Assembly (NCBI GenBank): GCA_036939355.1
Contig: JALLAP010000741.1
Span: forward strand, 1-13,393
Reading direction: 5' to 3'
DNA from: Thalassiosira profunda
Taxonomy: Eukaryota; Bacillariophyta; Thalassiosirophyceae; Thalassiosirales; Thalassiosiraceae
DNA: 13,393 nucleotides
Below, piece by piece: positions 6,126 through 13,393 of this stretch; positions within the stretch are counted from its first letter, which is position 1, and the number at the start of each line of letters is the position of its first letter. The notes below the pieces were generated by a model. It was given only the letters and a program-made list of their open reading frames with translations. It did not search any database and was not told the origin of the DNA. Both the position numbers and the translations under genes were made by a program.

Positions 6126-8292
6126 TCACTCTACCTCCACCACAAACTCGTCCCTCGCCCGCATGGCATCCTTCCTCACCTCCTCTGTATCTCCAATGAG
6201 CCACACGAAGGCGGCGAAACTCAACAGCTCCTTCGCGACCACCACCTTGTCCCCGACCTTCCTCAGCATGGCGTGCTCGTAGTACGTGGACAGCCGCTCG
6301 AAGTCCGCCCCCTTCACACTTTTCAGAACCCCCTCTTTGTCGCTCGGCACGTAAACTTGAATCGCCGTCTTCGAGGGGCGAAAGGAAGGCGGCATGCGCA
6401 CCGGGAATCCGCAGTGAGCGTCAATCATGGCGTCGAACGGATGCCAGCCCGGAATCGTTGCCTTGGCCATGATGGACTTGCGGCCTCCAGCCAATCGACC
6501 GGCAATCTCGATCATCACAGGGCTGTTTTACCGAGTGGTACATTTCGATGAGTTTGAGCAGGAATCCAGCCAACGAAACGCCCATTGAAACTGCACTCAC
6601 TCCACCCAGCGGTTCTTCTTCTCGTCCCACTTGGCTTTCAGCTCGCAGTGCCCGACGCCGTACTTGATGCCGACGGCACGGGCCACGCCCTCGGCGTACT
6701 GGACGAGCGCTGCATACTTTTTGTCGTGCGGATCCACCATCTCCTGATAAGTATTCACCATCGTCTGATGATACCAACAGAGGCGAGAATGGGCGGTCAG
6801 AGCAAGCAATGCAGCCGTGCAAAAGCAAGCAACTGAGACTCACCCCTTCGGAGGCGATCTTGTGATACATCCAGATGTCCGTCACCTGGACGCCGCGAGG
6901 CGTCGTAGGACTGGCGATGAGGTTGATCGCGAACTCCTCTCCGCCGATGAACTCCTCGAGCAGTGCGTACTGGACCTTCCTGCCATCGGGGCCGACGCTC
7001 CTCACAATCTTCGAGGCGCTCTCGACGGCCGACTTCTCGTCGTTGCAGATGAACACGTCCATCGTGCTCATTCCACGAGGCGTTTTCACCACGACGGGAT
7101 ACTGAAGCTCGAGCTCCTCCACGGCATCAATGACGTCCGACCCGTCTCCCTGCGTCAACCGGGCGTATTTGGCCACACGCAGACCGGCGTTGGAAACGGC
7201 GAGCTTCATCAAGCCCTTGTCGCGACGCGCGCTGGCAAGGCCGAGATCGTTCACCACAGTTAGGCCCAGGAGCGCTCCAAGAATGTCGGCAAAGTCAACG
7301 GCCGCCTCGCGGCAGGGCACCACGCCTAGGAAACGGAGATTCTGCTGCGATTCGATCGTCTTCAAGTTGGCCGCGCACTCAACAATGTCGAACTTGGACC
7401 CAACGGGAGGCTCGTACACTTGGTGCATTCCGACCTCGAGGAGGGCCTCCGCGGTGGGATAGATACCAGCTTGCGATCCGACCTTGTTGGGATCGACGTT
7501 GGGCTTGGGCACGACGGCCATGATCATCAAACCTCTCTTCTTTCCCGCCTCGATGAGGAAGCTGCAGTCCGGGATCTTGCTGTCGTGGGCAGAAACAGAA
7601 AGAGAGAAAGGTGCACAAGATGTGAGCATCAATGTGCGTTCAACCAAATAAGGTACGCTCCAAAGATATGCTCATCTACTGACGAGAGGCACACTCACGG
7701 ATCGAGGAGGACCAAAGCGTTCTGCAGAATCGGCTCGGGGCTCTCGAACTGCGGATCTTTCACGACCTCCCTGCGAGAGATAGATGGACACGTGATGTGA
7801 GCGCTTTAGCAAAAAATGATGACAGCAGCGCAAGACGAAGCAAGCGATGAGAGCTCACGTCGCGATCACCCGGTGGTACTCCGCCTCGTCGCCGTCGTCG
7901 GCGAACGGCGTCTCGCCCAGCGTCGCGAGGGTGGGCTGCTTGTTGACGTTGGCGGGGTTGCGGAACTCGTCCCCGATGAGGGCCTCGTGGTGCTCGGCGA
8001 GGTCGACGCTCGGGTCGACGGAGGCTTCGTCGCCGGCGGCGGGAGGAGCGGCGTGGTGGCCGTTCATGAATGGAGTGGGAGTGGCGGCGTCATCGATGGT
8101 GCCTTGGGGGACGAGGACGGCCTCCGAGAGGGACGGCGCGCGGGCGTGGCGGCCGGGCGAAGAGCTCAGGGCGGGGGCGGGCGGCATGGCTGCAACTCGG
8201 GGTGGTAGGCGGTGCGAGGAAGCAGGAGCTTGTGCTGACGATCGAAAGTGAAAATTATGAGCACTCCGGCTCCAAGAAGATTCGACCGCCAT
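6126..8292 (-). CDS. ATP-grasp domain carboxylate-amine ligase-like protein, five exons
   Basis: Exons on the minus strand are 8292-7859, 7770-7699, 7579-6844, 6764-6601 and 6522-6126. The introns of 88, 119, 79 and 78 nt all start GTGAG and end CAG, and the join is exactly in frame (600 residues). ATP-grasp enzymes activate a carboxylate as acyl-phosphate and couple it to an amine or other nucleophile. Seen: a pre-ATP-grasp segment (about 165-280); 'ARRDKGLMK' (286-294); the ATP-binding Lys strand 'YPVVVKTPRG' (329-338); 'LLEEFIGGEEFAINL' (376-390); and the metal-binding end 'GHCELK' plus 'VMIEIAGRLAGGR' (about 471-483), whose EIA-R lacks the Asn of the usual E-x-N. Substrate is not predictable. 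The first 35 residues (Ser/Arg/His-rich, one acidic residue) could be a mitochondrial targeting peptide; an alternative start is at 8187 (565 residues), also in good context. Confidence 0.8.
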
Positions 8293-8677
8293 CGTGCGCG
8301 GCTCCGGGAAGTCCCGGCAAACGAGGCCAACGTTGCTCGGCGTGGCTTGGAATCGGGCGGAGTATTCCGCGAGGGAATCTTCTCGTTAGGCGGAGTGCTG
8401 CGAAGGTATCCTTGCGAAGGTGTCCTTTGCGAATGTCAGGTCAGGTTCCCCGTTCTCTCTTAGGGTTGGGTCAAACACCCTGAACAGTCGACACGAGTCT
8501 AAGTAGTATTCGATCTATGCCTTCAGTTCAGCAACACTGATACTTGGAACTGGCAGCTTGCCATTCTATCCGGTTCTCTGTCCAGATCAACGGGAGCTCA
8601 GAGGACGGCGATCAGTCAATGGCCGGAGTATGTAAGTACGTACCCTGGCGACTGCAGCCCCAAACGACATTCTTCCA
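8293..8677. other. Spacer between LRR gene 3' end and ATP-grasp gene 5' end
   Basis: This 385-bp stretch should hold the 3' UTR of the LRR gene and the promoter of the ATP-grasp gene, both on the minus strand. No TATA box or AATAAA in a useful place stands out. The only clear structure is a short tandem repeat at 8399-8440. No coding frame with recognisable content was found. Confidence 0.5.
8399..8440. repeat. Short tandem repeat, about 14-bp unit, three copies
   Basis: tgcgaaggtatcct (8399-8412) is followed immediately by tgcgaaggtgtcct (8413-8426, one mismatch) and a degenerate third copy containing tgcgaatgtc (8428-8437). It lies about 110-150 bp upstream of the ATP-grasp start at 8292, where clustered factor sites could act. 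Function is not established. Confidence 0.45.
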
Positions 8678-10545
8678 TCAAACGAACTGACTGGCCACCA
8701 TCGCTGCCTTATCACTGTCTCGGTATCCGCAGACCGAACAGCACGAGCAGTCAACCTTGCCCCTGCTCCCGCAGTCCGCCTTGAAATCCTCCGCTCCAAT
8801 CGGACAGAGAAAGTTGACGTCGGCCCGAAACTTGTTGCGTTGCAAGTACAGCCGATCAAGGTTGGTCAGCTTGGCCAGCGGTTTCGGCGGGGGCAGCGTC
8901 AGTCTGTTGTCAAAGACGGAGAACGTCCGGAGCGATGTCAGGGATCCCACCTCGGGCGGAAGTGCCCCGGAGAGGTTGTTGCTCCACAGTGCCAGCGCCG
9001 TGATGTAACCATCCTCGCAATGTCCCACGCCCTTGAAGTGTAGCCCGTGGTCCGTCGGGTCCAACATGTGATTCCAGTTCCAATTGCACTCATCGGCAAC
9101 CGACAGAAAGAACAGAGTATTTGCCCAGGCAGGTCCATTGGTCGAGTAGTAGAGCGTCGCCAGTGTGTACCGCTGAATGATCTTTTTGATCCAGTGGTCG
9201 TTGTCTGGGGCATACTGCAAACCATCTTCGTAGGCCATCCAGCTCAGCGCCCTATGTTGCGGTGAGCTGTGATTTTCGAGCACGTCGGCAGGGGTTACCT
9301 GCCATCCAACAACGATCTTCTTGAGCATCTCAAACCTCTCAGAGCCATGAATATGCGCAAACGCTAGAGACTTTGGGTGATTCCCCACCAGCGGATCATT
9401 GGCCAGCTCCTCATTGGCCAGCGGGTCGCTTGGGTCGATTTCTATGTTCCCGAATTCCACATCCGCAACGTGGACCTTGCCGAATTGCTCCAATCCCAGG
9501 TCGCCCAATTTCATCGTCTCCTCCTTCTCAGCCAGGTGCTCCCCCGCGAGGTAGGCGGACAGGCTGATCGGAGATTCGACAATTGCGTAATGACTCAGCT
9601 TTCGCTGCTCCAGAAGAAACATGAAGAGGAAGACGACGCACAGTGAGGCCACGATGTACATCAGTTGCTGAAGCTTTCTCTTTTGCAACTTGTTGCGTGA
9701 AACGAATACCACGGTCGGGCCGCGCTTGCGCTTGTCTTCGGTGGCGTAGGGATTTTGCCGGTACGCAGATGGATCGAAGCCCAAGCTGCTCGGATCGTCC
9801 AGAAGGACGGGGTGGCTGACCAGCCCCGCGTCGGCGGGAGGCCTTCCGTCCCAATACGAAACGTCCGGTCCCTCGATCATTACCTCCTCCTCTCCTACCT
9901 CCGGGCCGTCGTTGCCACTTCTGTTGCCAGCTCCGAATGCCCCGACCCTGCCGACGAGATTCAGCTCCCCTCTTCTTTTTTGCCACTGTTTCCGCATGGC
10001 CCACCACGCCACGGGCGGGCTTGTCAGTGCCTGGTTCATCGCCTCGAGGNTTTTGCCACTGTTTCCGCATGGCCCACCACGCCACGGGCGGGCTTGTCAG
10101 TGCCTGGTTCATCGCCTCGAGGTTCTATGTTGTTTGCAGCAATTGCAAATATCGGTGTATCGGTGAGAAGAAGGTGCATTATCAAATCAGATATGCATGA
10201 AATATGCCTCACCTCTTCCTCGTTCTCCTCGAGTCTTCCCCCGATGAGCTGCTCGTCCTCCTCGTGCGCGGCCTGCATCTCGATCAGGTCCTCGTCGAAA
10301 CTGGAATCCATAACCATAATTTCTCCGTCATCCGCGTACGTGCCCAAACCGGTGGCGTCGGACGCCCGGCGGCTGTGCCCCGCGGCGGCCGAGGCAGCGT
10401 CGGCAATAGCGTCGGCGTCGAGGGCCTGGCTCCGCGCGAGGCGGTTCTGGCGCCGGCGGGCCTGGATTTTGCGCATGATCAGGCGGCGGTCCTCCTCGAC
10501 CTCCTCGGCGAGCATCGAGCCGCGAAAATCGCCGTCGTCGTCCAT
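8678..10545 (-). CDS. Single-pass membrane protein with extracellular leucine-rich repeats (diatom-type LRR), two exons, interrupted by an assembly gap
   Basis: Exon 1 is 10545-10213; an 88-nt intron (10125-10212, GTGAGG...TAG) leads to exon 2, 10124-8678. Counting the 72-bp duplicated segment once and dropping the N, the frame is continuous: 568 residues. A long acidic and Arg-rich N-terminus (1-230) is followed by a basic patch and one hydrophobic segment, 'LMYIVASLCVVFLFMFLL' (about 241-258). Positive charges before it predict N-in, C-out topology. The outer part has a cap (ALSWMAYEDGLQ..., 'ATLYYSTNGPAW', 'ECNWNW'), two to three LRRs ('ITALALWSNNLSGALPPEVG', 'NLDRLYLQRNKF', about 460-520) and a terminal Cys cluster (LCPIGAEDFKADC, DCSCCSVC). 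N-glycosylation sequons occur at about 371 and 470. This is the layout of stramenopile LRR surface proteins; ligand and partner are unknown. There is no kinase domain. The next gene is divergent, 409 bp away. Confidence 0.75.
9978..10122. repeat. Identical 72-bp duplication around a single N (probable assembly join)
   Basis: Positions 9978-10049 and 10051-10122 are identical over 72 bases and are separated only by the N at 10050. Keeping both copies breaks the LRR gene's reading frame (73 extra bases); keeping one restores a single frame through the exon 2 start. Two contig ends that overlap but were not merged, joined by a one-base gap, explain this best. It is not likely a biological repeat. 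Confidence 0.9.
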
Positions 10546-10954
10546 TTTTATACCACGAATTGCAGATCTTGTAGATCAGACAACGGGTGGCACTCAGGTG
10601 GGCGGCACCGCGGGATGAGGACGTGGGATGTGGGGCGGGACGCCGGCGGGTTGTGGGGGTTCACCTCGCGTGCCGTGCGTGACCCTCGCTTGAGTGTTGA
10701 GTGAGAGGACGAGTGACGAGAGTGCGAGTTACATAGTTTCGCCGACCCAAACCAACGGATCTCCTTCCCTCCCTCCTCTCTCCCCTCCCTCGCCCCCCTC
10801 CCGCCGGCCCTCATCACGACAAATCAGCCGTTGCGTTGCATGCCGTCCTCGTCCTCCGCATCACGCCTCGGCCTCCGCTTCTCCGCCCGCAGCGCAGCCA
10901 AGCCGCAGCCGATGTCAACTGTATGCCCGCAGGCCCCCACGGAGACCTAGAATA
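10546..10954. other. Divergent promoter region between LRR and CUE/MYND genes
   Basis: This 409-bp spacer serves minus-strand LRR and plus-strand MYND genes. TATAAAA (minus strand, 10546-10552) abuts the LRR ATG directly. That is too close for a TATA box serving that start, so it may simply be an A-rich start context. Repeated GAGTG/GAGTGA motifs occur at about 10691-10730, and pyrimidine-rich runs (CTCCCT, CCCTCC) at about 10760-10810. The plus-strand frame is open back to 10694 but lacks an ATG before 10955, so that part is 5' UTR on present evidence. Confidence 0.5.
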
Positions 10955-12310
10955 ATGACGTCTTACGGCATCTGGGACGGGAGCTCGTGTCCCCACTGCG
11001 TCGAGGAAAGCTGCTACCTCTACAACGGAATCGACGAAGATACTCCCTGCCGCCACTGCGGCTGGTTCCGAGGAATTTTCGACGGATCGCGGTTCCCGCC
11101 GGGATATTGCGCCTCGAGCTGGTACGTGGCCCTGCGCCGGATTCGGGATCTGAGGGATGAATTCCCTGGCGTCCCCAAGGAGGTCGTGAGCGAAATGGTG
11201 CAGCGGTCGGGGGAGAATGACACGAAGGCCAACGGCGCGAGGGCTTTGTTGGAGGCGCACCGTTCGAGCTCGAGGCTTTCCAGCGACAATTCCGATGTGG
11301 AAAATGACGATGTCTCCTTTGCAATGGCGCTGCTGCAAGATCAGAAGAATAAGAAGCAGGAGTATCGGGGAACCTTCGTTGACGACTGGACAATGAAAGA
11401 CATGGAATCCATTGCGTTGGGGATTGCGAGGGAGATGAAAATCATCCGCGACAAGATGCAGGAGGGAAGGGGGGAGGAGAGCTGCGATTCCGAGTACATC
11501 AGCGATGTCACCGGCTGGTCTTTCAATCGCGAGTTCGATAAAGATATCGCGGCCTGCGTGATCGCAGTTGTTCAGGCATCCACCGGGTGCTTTCATTGCA
11601 ACGGTGGAGGGGGGAGCGAAATGAAGGGCTGCTCCAAGTGCAAGATCGCGAGGTATTGTGACAAGGAATGCCAAACCGCTTCGTGGAGACGTGGGTTTCG
11701 GGGTAACGACGAAGAGCCTCACAAGGAGCGTTGCCCAAAGCTCGATGCTGCGAGGAACGAATGCCCGGGTTGGAGGACCATACTGGAAATGTACACGCAA
11801 TGCCTCATGGAGGGCAGCCGCGCCCTCGAGATGGCCCTGTCTCGGCGCACGAGTTCATTCCTCGACGAGGTCGTGCGCTGTAGCTCTGCGAGCTGGCGCG
11901 AGTCGACGGCGAGGACGCTCATCAACTTTGATGTCTCAATTCAAAGGGCGCCGTATGGAGAAGCGTGGTTGATGGGGCACACAATGTTTCTGGACGACAA
12001 ATCCCAAGCCGGATACAACGGTCCAGGTGACCCTACGTGCTTGGTGCACAATGTTTTGTGGAAGGTGCTCGAGTCCGGCTACGACGAACTACCCGAAGTG
12101 CCCGACTTCATGAAAGTTTGGGTTGTATCTCATGTGGGTGCCTTCCTCAAGGAGGCGAAGCAACGCGGCATCTCTGTCGGTTGCATCACTGCATCTGATG
12201 GCGCACGCTGGCTCTATGAGCAGAAATGGCATCGGAATCTTTGCCTTGCGGCGCCAGATTGCGATGTGAAATTGACCGACACTGGAGACTTCCTTGAATC
12301 TCCTTTTTGA
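10955..12310 (+). CDS. MYND zinc-finger protein with N-terminal CxxC pairs and CUE-like segment
   Basis: Single exon, 451 residues; ATG 10955 is the first in-frame ATG (A at -3). Seen in order: 'CPHC...CRHC' (Cys 12, 15, 32, 35), a possible zinc ribbon; a CUE/UBA-like helical segment, 'LRDEFPGVPKEVVSEMVQ' then 'GARALLEA' (about 66-101), of the type that binds ubiquitin; an acidic/Ser stretch (105-130); and a MYND finger at 212-260 (C212, C215, C226, C229, Y234-C235, C239, H256, C260). MYND fingers mediate protein-protein contacts with proline-rich partners. The gap between the sixth Cys and the His is 16 residues where about 7 is usual, so an insertion splits the last zinc site. The C-terminal 190 residues form a globular, Trp-rich region that I do not recognise. 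No SET domain is visible, so this is not an SMYD methyltransferase. Confidence 0.75.
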   Translation: MTSYGIWDGSSCPHCVEESCYLYNGIDEDTPCRHCGWFRGIFDGSRFPPGYCASSWYVALRRIRDLRDEFPGVPKEVVSEMVQRSGENDTKANGARALLEAHRSSSRLSSDNSDVENDDVSFAMALLQDQKNKKQEYRGTFVDDWTMKDMESIALGIAREMKIIRDKMQEGRGEESCDSEYISDVTGWSFNREFDKDIAACVIAVVQASTGCFHCNGGGGSEMKGCSKCKIARYCDKECQTASWRRGFRGNDEEPHKERCPKLDAARNECPGWRTILEMYTQCLMEGSRALEMALSRRTSSFLDEVVRCSSASWRESTARTLINFDVSIQRAPYGEAWLMGHTMFLDDKSQAGYNGPGDPTCLVHNVLWKVLESGYDELPEVPDFMKVWVVSHVGAFLKEAKQRGISVGCITASDGARWLYEQKWHRNLCLAAPDCDVKLTDTGDFLESPF

Positions 12311-12689
12311 GTGGGGAGTTGTGAATACGAGTTCAGCCAGGGCACAGGCGCCAATCCTCCCTTCATCGAATCTAGAAGTGTTCATACCTACGCCTACGGG
12401 CCAGGCAAGAATCGTAGGCATAAATCCTTTACAGTAGTATCCTTCTACAACACAGTACCGGCTCCATTCCCCACTGAATATAAAGATGTGGGGATAGGGG
12501 TTCACGCGTTCAGACGTCTGAACTCAAGCTGAGCAATCAATCCAAGGGGTGGAGCCCTCTGCAGGAAAGGCACTCTGCTGGGTCTGCTGTACGATAGCGG
12601 AGAGCCACCAATAATACCCGCTCTCAACTCCAAATAACAACCAGCCCTTCTCCACCTCCCTTCCACCCCCAAACACATCCAGCGCCTCC
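12311..12689. other. Convergent spacer between MYND and A20 genes
   Basis: This 379-bp spacer holds both 3' UTRs. It contains a perfect 16-bp palindrome (12508-12523) and an imperfect CCTACG/CGTAGG stem at about 12390-12419. No AATAAA is evident for either gene; an AATATAAA-like sequence lies near 12476. I see no gene. Confidence 0.5.
12508..12523. repeat. Perfect 16-bp palindrome GTTCAGACGTCTGAAC
   Basis: The 16 bases equal their own reverse complement with no spacer, centred on ACGT/GACGTC. It lies in the spacer between the convergent MYND and A20 genes. It could be a dimeric factor site or a short cruciform; chance occurrence of a 16-bp palindrome in 13 kb is fairly unlikely but not negligible. 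Confidence 0.5.
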
Positions 12690-13393
12690 TCATATTTTGT
12701 CAATCTTCATGAAGGCGCCCCCGCCGGTCACCTTCTCGATCGCCTGCTTCTCCTTCTCCTCGTCGCGCTCCCCCGACCCGGCCTGCATCTGCGCCATCAT
12801 GGCCTTGTATCCAAGCTTCTTTTTCTTCTTCTTCTTCGCGGGCGACGGGGCCGCGGCCGGCTTCGATTCAGTCTCCATGGGCTCCGCGACGGGTTCGGCA
12901 GCCGGGGCGGGCGCCGGGCTGGCCGTCGCGGGTGGCGTGGCGGGTGTGGGCGAGGGGGGCTGAGCAACGGGCGCCGGAGCTGCGACCACAGGGGCCGCCG
13001 CAGGGGACGGGGCGTCTTCCTTCTTCATAGAGTTCCAACATTTGGAGCAGCAGTCTCCGGTAGCGTTGCTTCCCTGTTGGGAGAGGAGGGCGGACGAAAA
13101 GGCGTGAGCGAACAGCCGTGTCAACGACAGGTGGAATTTGGCAGGATTGAACGCGCGGAGGCATGGCGGGGAGAGAAGCGGCCAGAGAAGGGCCCGGCGG
13201 AGCCATGGCCCTCCTAGCCACCATTGTCGTTGCCGAGGGGAGGTGGCGCCTGTCCTCCGGCCGCTCCGACGGTCCTGCACCCAGGCGTTATGGGGCCAAC
13301 GCCGACCCCTCGCCGAAAGGTCCAATCCCACTTTCACCCAAAATCAAAACGCCGGTCGAAACTCACGAAGAAGCCGCAGCCCATCTTGCACAG
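12690..13393 (-). CDS. A20-type zinc-finger protein, no AN1 domain visible, 5' partial
   Basis: Exons on the minus strand are 13393-13367 (open at the window edge) and 13073-12690, joined across a 293-nt intron (GTGAGT...CAG, phase 0). The joined reading LCKMGCGFF + GSNATGDCCSKC gives the A20 pattern C-x3-C-x11-C-x2-C; the intron splits the finger between its second and third Cys. A20 fingers bind ubiquitin, and A20/AN1 stress-associated proteins are common in plants and protists. After the finger comes a Pro/Ala linker (about 55 residues), a Lys-7 run that could act in nuclear import, and a tail 'YKAMMAQMQ...RDEEKEKQAIEKVTGGGAFMKIDKI' that looks constrained. No AN1 finger precedes the stop at 12690. 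The start lies beyond the right edge, but since A20 is normally near the N-terminus little is likely missing. Confidence 0.8.

Noticed and set aside
9528..10112. A second frame across the N giving a 194-residue protein
   Set aside because: It arises only from the duplicated 72 bp plus N; it loses the frame of the LRR protein and matches nothing.
10694..10954. Upstream extension of the MYND gene
   Set aside because: The frame is open but has no ATG before 10955 and encodes a Pro/Ser/Arg run; best treated as 5' UTR.
10955..12310. SMYD-type SET-MYND methyltransferase
   Set aside because: The MYND finger is present but no SET motifs (such as NHSC or GEE-like blocks) appear on either side.
13074..13366. 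Coding frame reading through the A20 intron (start near 13337)
   Set aside because: It would remove the first two zinc ligands of the A20 finger. Splicing at 13366/13074 restores a textbook A20 motif in frame.
1..13393. tRNA, rRNA, snRNA, CRISPR array, insertion sequence, retroelement or viral gene
   Set aside because: Looked for B-box-like GGTTCGA contexts, conserved snRNA blocks, regularly spaced repeats, and transposase or reverse-transcriptase motifs by eye; found none. Weak GTTCGA matches lie in coding sequence or lack a cloverleaf.

Overview
The window is nuclear DNA from a GC-rich, compact, intron-bearing eukaryote. The genes are separated by short spacers, lie on both strands, and are cut by small introns (73-119 nt, one of 293 nt) that nearly all open with GTGAG or GTAAG. 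The best taxonomic clue is the leucine-rich-repeat membrane protein at 8678-10545. Its cytosolic tail, single membrane segment, 'YYSTNGPAW...ECNWNW' LRR cap, few LRRs and terminal Cys cluster are a layout I associate with the large LRR families of diatoms and related stramenopiles. The A20 protein with a VTGGGAF-type tail and the MYND protein fit the same picture. The stramenopile assignment is an inference, not proof. I see no rRNA, tRNA, CRISPR, transposase, prophage or plasmid feature.

Layout, left to right. (1) 1-1619 (+): the last three exons of an XMAP215/TOG-family microtubule polymerase (CKAP5/MOR1-like), running off the left edge. (2) 1821-2081 (-): an 86-residue protein with a small Cys cluster and a C-terminal coiled coil, convergent with gene 1. 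(3) 2082-3228: a 1.15 kb divergent spacer, very GC-rich in its middle, with a tandem 20-bp repeat carrying ACGTGCAC and a palindromic ACGTGCACGT close to gene 3. (4) 3229-6049 (+): the most unusual gene, a three-exon J-domain protein. It continues into an alanine/charged helix, a low-complexity linker, an unrecognised globular region, 34-residue 'RFDC' repeats and a Cys/His-rich end. As assembled, its second exon carries a frame break near 3700-3760. (5) 6126-8292 (-): a five-exon ATP-grasp ligase-like protein, only 76 bp from the end of gene 3. (6) 8678-10545 (-): the LRR membrane protein, interrupted by a one-base N flanked by two identical 72-bp copies, almost certainly an unmerged contig overlap. 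(7) 10955-12310 (+): a CUE-like plus MYND zinc-finger protein, divergent from gene 6. (8) 12690-13393 (-): the 3' part of an A20 zinc-finger protein with no AN1 domain visible, running off the right edge.

The genes do not form an obvious pathway. A loose proteostasis/ubiquitin theme (J-domain, CUE/MYND, A20) exists but may be coincidence. The most novel item is the J-domain fusion at 3229-6049, whose central and repeat regions I cannot place in a known family. Two places need resequencing before any gene model is trusted: the frame break near 3700-3760 and the N at 10050.
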